This document shows, piece by piece, positions 6,300-8,315 of a stretch of DNA of 8,315 bases. Source of the DNA: Gammaproteobacteria bacterium (GTDB lineage Bacteria > Pseudomonadota > Gammaproteobacteria > Pseudomonadales > Azotimanducaceae); contig VXPR01000226.1 in assembly GCA_009839405.1 (NCBI GenBank), positions 1 to 8,315 of the forward strand, in the 5' to 3' direction. The notes under the pieces are model-generated. The model was given only the letters and a program-made list of their open reading frames with translations, did no database searches and was not told the DNA's origin. Made by a program: the position numbers and the translations under genes. The stretch's first letter is position 1. The number at the start of each line of letters is the position of its first letter.

Positions 6300-6820
6300 T
6301 GCTCGACGTGAGGCGAGCCGTGCAGCAGCGCAAGCGCGAGGTGGGCAGCCGGCACGGCTACGACTATTCGCGGTTCTCCGACGACCAGCTATCGGACGTC
6401 TGGGTGTTCAACCTGTTTCCGAACGCGATCCTTTCCTTCTCCGCCGAGCATGTCTGGGTAATGCGGCCCCGTCCGCATCCCACGGACCCTCACCAATGCT
6501 ATTTCGACAAGATCAGTCTCCTGCTGTATGCAGATCCAAGGCTGAACGACCGTGTATCAGAGGACACCGGCTGGCGGCACAAGGGCTTTTCCGGGCCGAA
6601 GCCGGCAGACTATGTGCGACCCGAGCGCGATGCCTTCGAACACACCGACGTCGTCAGCGGCAGCAAGAGCATGACGACCACCATCGATCAGGACATCGAA
6701 CTGCTCGGCGGCGTTCAGGCAGGCATGGCCTCGAGGGGTTTCGATCGCGTGTGGCTGAGCGATGAGGAACTGCGCGTGCAGCACTTCCACGCTCGCCTTG
6801 ACGTCTTGATCGACAGGTAG

Positions 6821-6874
6821 CGGAGTCGCGACGCCTAACGCGTACGTTGGAGAACGACTCGCGCGCCGCGCGCG
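6821..6874. other. Intergenic region between convergent genes
   Basis: These 54 bases separate the stops of the Rieske and crotonase genes. GAGTCG (6823-6828) and CGACTC (6855-6860) form a six-base inverted repeat with a 26-base loop, and GTCGCGAC (6825-6832) is a perfect palindrome. No poly-T follows on either strand, so I do not call a terminator. Confidence 0.35.
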
Positions 6875-7657
6875 TCAACGACCCTCGAAGCGCGGTTGGC
6901 GTTTCTCGAGGAACGCGCGGAAAGCTTCCCGGGAGTCCTTGCTCCGGCCCAAGCGATTCTGTCGTGCGGCTTCGAGCTCGACGTAGTCTCGCATGGGCAA
7001 TGTTTCAGCGGTGACGAAGTTCCTTTTGATTTCGCCGATCGCCAGCGGCGCGGACCTCGAGATACCGTCGGCGATGGCCCGCACTTCGTCACGGAAGCTG
7101 TCGTCCGGGAAGGTCCGCAGGACGAGCCCCATCTCCTTCGCCTCCGCCGCGCTGAACTTGCTCGACGTGAAGTAAAGCTCTCGCGCCATCGAGCTGCCGA
7201 CGATGCGTGGCAGTAGCCATGCGACGGCCATGTCGCCAGACAGCGCTACGCCCAGAAACGCTGTGTTGAAAACGGCGCTTTCGCTTGCGTAGCGGAGGTC
7301 GCACGCACACGCCAGGCCAAGCCCGCCGCCGGCGCACGCGCCGTTGACCGCGGCGATGGTCACCTTCGGCATCTCGTGCAGCAATCTGGACGCGTGAAAG
7401 TACTCCGGGCGATTTCGCTCCTGCCTTTCGCCGGATGCATACGCGCCGAAGTCCGCCCCAGGGCAGAATGCACGACCTGCTCCGGTGAGCAGTACCACAC
7501 TGACGCTGTCGTCGCCCTCCACCTCCCTGAGCGTCTCGTACAGCTCGCGCAACATCCGGTTGTTAAACCCGTTCCGACGCTCGGGACGGTTCAGAGTGAT
7601 GGTGGCGAGGCGACCCTCGACCTCACAGAGAACGGTTTCCTGGGTGTTCGCGGACAT
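6875..7657 (-). CDS. Enoyl-CoA hydratase/isomerase (crotonase) family, PaaG-like
   Basis: A crotonase-fold protein of 260 residues from the ATG at 7657. An ATG at 7693 would add 12 residues (MMATSPDRASSQ); neither has a good ribosome binding site, and 7657 is preferred because family homology starts just after it. Oxyanion-hole segments are AFCPGADF (63-70) and NGACAGGGLG (105-114). The two glutamates that hydrate enoyl-CoA in rat crotonase (E144, E164) are replaced by G114 (GGGLGLACACDL) and F134 (FNTAFLGVALSGD). D142 in LSGD sits where PaaG-type isomerases carry their catalytic Asp (LxPD). The C-terminus SREAFRAFLEKRQPRFEGR also resembles PaaG. I therefore infer a delta-enoyl or epoxy-CoA isomerase-like or related activity rather than simple hydration. 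It lies downstream of the second acyl-CoA dehydrogenase in the same direction, probably in one operon, and converges on the Rieske gene. Confidence 0.9.
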   Translation of the reverse strand: MSANTQETVLCEVEGRLATITLNRPERRNGFNNRMLRELYETLREVEGDDSVSVVLLTGAGRAFCPGADFGAYASGERQERNRPEYFHASRLLHEMPKVTIAAVNGACAGGGLGLACACDLRYASESAVFNTAFLGVALSGDMAVAWLLPRIVGSSMARELYFTSSKFSAAEAKEMGLVLRTFPDDSFRDEVRAIADGISRSAPLAIGEIKRNFVTAETLPMRDYVELEAARQNRLGRSKDSREAFRAFLEKRQPRFEGR

Positions 7658-7699
7658 CTGGCTGCTCGCCCTATCTGGGGAGGTGGCCATCATAGGGTA

Positions 7700-7715
7700 C
7701 GCATCGGCGAATGCG
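7700..7715. repeat. Short inverted repeat between dehydrogenase and crotonase genes
   Basis: CGCAT, six bases, ATGCG. The five-base-pair stem lies between the dehydrogenase stop and either possible crotonase start. It has no T tract, so it is not a standard terminator, and it could be chance in GC-rich DNA. Confidence 0.3.
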
Positions 7716-7729
7716 CGAGGTTGGAGTCG

Positions 7730-8315
7730 TCAGTCAGGGAGGCCGAGGACGCGCTTGGCAATGATGTTGCGCTGGATCTCGTTGGTGCCGCTGTAGATCG
7801 ATGCCGCACGGCTCCAAAGCCAGTTGCGCGTTCCTTCGAGACTTGGTTGGTCGAACCCGTCGCCGGACCAGCCAAGTCCTTGTGTACCGCGCATGGAAAC
7901 CAGCAGCGACGCCTTCGCTTGCTCCAGTTCCGTGGCATACATCTTGAAGATGGATGTGGCGGGCCCGGAGGTGCCTCCGCGCGCCTCCTCGGACGTGCGC
8001 CGTCTGGTAAGGCGGAAGGCCAAGTCGTTCATGCTGTGAGCGATCAGGTCGCGGCGTAGGGCCGTGTCCACGACGCCGCCGGCGTACTCCCGCGCCACAA
8101 CGGGAAGTGGCGGCCCGCCGGCTCGCGGGTTGACCGCCCCGCCGTAGGAGGCGACGGCGGCGCGCTCGTGCTGCAACAGGCGTTTGCCGACGCTCCAACC
8201 CTCGTTGAGTTTGCCGACGAGGTCCTCCTTGCAGGCGACGGCGTCGTCGAAGGTCGTCTCGCAAAACAGCGAGTCGCCGCTGATGAGGCGAATGGGGCGG
8301 ACGGCGATGCCGGGC
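7730..8315 (-). CDS. Acyl-CoA dehydrogenase family protein, C-terminal half (5' end beyond window)
   Basis: The reverse strand is open from the right edge (first full codon at 8314) to the TGA at 7730-7732, giving 194 residues of the end of the middle domain and all of the C-terminal helical domain. Landmarks are PGIAVRPIRLISGDS, GWSVGKRLLQHER, IFKMYATELEQAKASLL, GLGWSGDGF and the terminal IYSGTNEIQRNIIAKRVLGLPD. The GTNEIQRNIIAKRVLGLP ending is a hallmark of one bacterial ACAD subfamily. The position of the MCAD catalytic Glu is Ser (YSGT). It is related to the dehydrogenase at 2760-3956. The reading continues past internal TTG and ATG codons with unbroken family homology, so the true start is outside the window. 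Its stop lies 72 bases before the preferred crotonase start, which suggests co-transcription. Function: FAD-dependent oxidation of an unknown acyl-CoA. Confidence 0.92.
   Translation of the reverse strand, partial: PGIAVRPIRLISGDSLFCETTFDDAVACKEDLVGKLNEGWSVGKRLLQHERAAVASYGGAVNPRAGGPPLPVVAREYAGGVVDTALRRDLIAHSMNDLAFRLTRRRTSEEARGGTSGPATSIFKMYATELEQAKASLLVSMRGTQGLGWSGDGFDQPSLEGTRNWLWSRAASIYSGTNEIQRNIIAKRVLGLPD

Larger units (their letters stand above)
5489..6820 (+). pseudogene. Rieske non-heme iron oxygenase alpha subunit, two frameshifts
   Basis: Joining three frames gives 443 residues, a full-length ring-hydroxylating oxygenase alpha subunit. These enzymes use a Rieske 2Fe-2S centre and a mononuclear Fe(II) to hydroxylate or demethylate aromatic, quaternary-amine or sterol-like substrates. 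The Rieske ligands are C83-x-H85 and C103-x-x-H106. The mononuclear site is in NWKAVVDNFSELYHVDFLH (H203, H208), with D402 the likely third ligand. E200 replaces the usual bridging Asp. Frame 2 encodes residues 1-38 (to QRVWT), frame 1 encodes about 39-268 (from RCWLLAG to PADFK), and frame 2 resumes at GRVLDVRRAV. The first break fits loss of one C at 5601-5602 (CCC to CC), and the second fits an extra C at 6292. All conserved motifs are intact on both sides, so this is either a very recent pseudogene or an intact gene with two sequencing errors. No reductase or ferredoxin gene is adjacent. Confidence 0.85.

Noticed and set aside
5554..6333. Reverse-strand frame of 259 codons over the Rieske gene
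   Set aside because: It is antisense to intact Rieske and iron-ligand motifs and has no domain of its own.

Overview
This window is gene-dense, high-GC bacterial DNA, probably from a proteobacterium-like environmental lineage. That guess rests on base composition and gene content (TauD/TfdA-type dioxygenase, acyl-CoA dehydrogenases, crotonase, Rieske oxygenase). No marker gene is present to fix the taxon. I see no tRNA, rRNA, CRISPR array, insertion sequence or convincing factor-independent terminator.

Layout. (1) 1-1975, minus strand: a secreted MORN-repeat protein is followed by a Hanks-type Ser/Thr protein kinase. The kinase starts at a TTG that overlaps the MORN stop codon (TTGA) and runs off the left edge. 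(2) 1892-5422, plus strand: a TauD/TfdA-family dioxygenase, a one-base gap, an acyl-CoA dehydrogenase, a small conserved-looking 81-residue protein with a strong ribosome binding site, and a beta-lactamase-fold serine hydrolase/esterase. (3) 5489-6820, plus strand: a Rieske non-heme oxygenase alpha subunit. All iron-ligand motifs are present, but the frame is broken by a one-base loss near 5602 and restored by a one-base gain near 6292. (4) 6875-8315, minus strand: a crotonase-fold enzyme that resembles a PaaG-type isomerase more than a hydratase, downstream of the C-terminal half of a second acyl-CoA dehydrogenase that enters from the right edge.

How they fit together. Two oxygenases, two related acyl-CoA dehydrogenases, a crotonase and an esterase-like hydrolase suggest a catabolic neighbourhood for an unidentified organic acid, ester or aromatic/terpenoid-like substrate. 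The oxygenases and hydrolase could prepare the substrate, and the dehydrogenase and crotonase act on CoA thioesters. No CoA ligase or thiolase is visible, so no complete pathway can be drawn. The kinase-MORN pair looks like a separate signalling or envelope module, placed head-to-head with the catabolic operon with no free intergenic DNA between them.

The points most worth a second look are the TTGA-coupled MORN/kinase pair, the non-RD kinase catalytic loop, the missing conventional MORN start next to the TauD gene, the doubly frameshifted Rieske gene, and the crotonase that lacks both hydratase glutamates.
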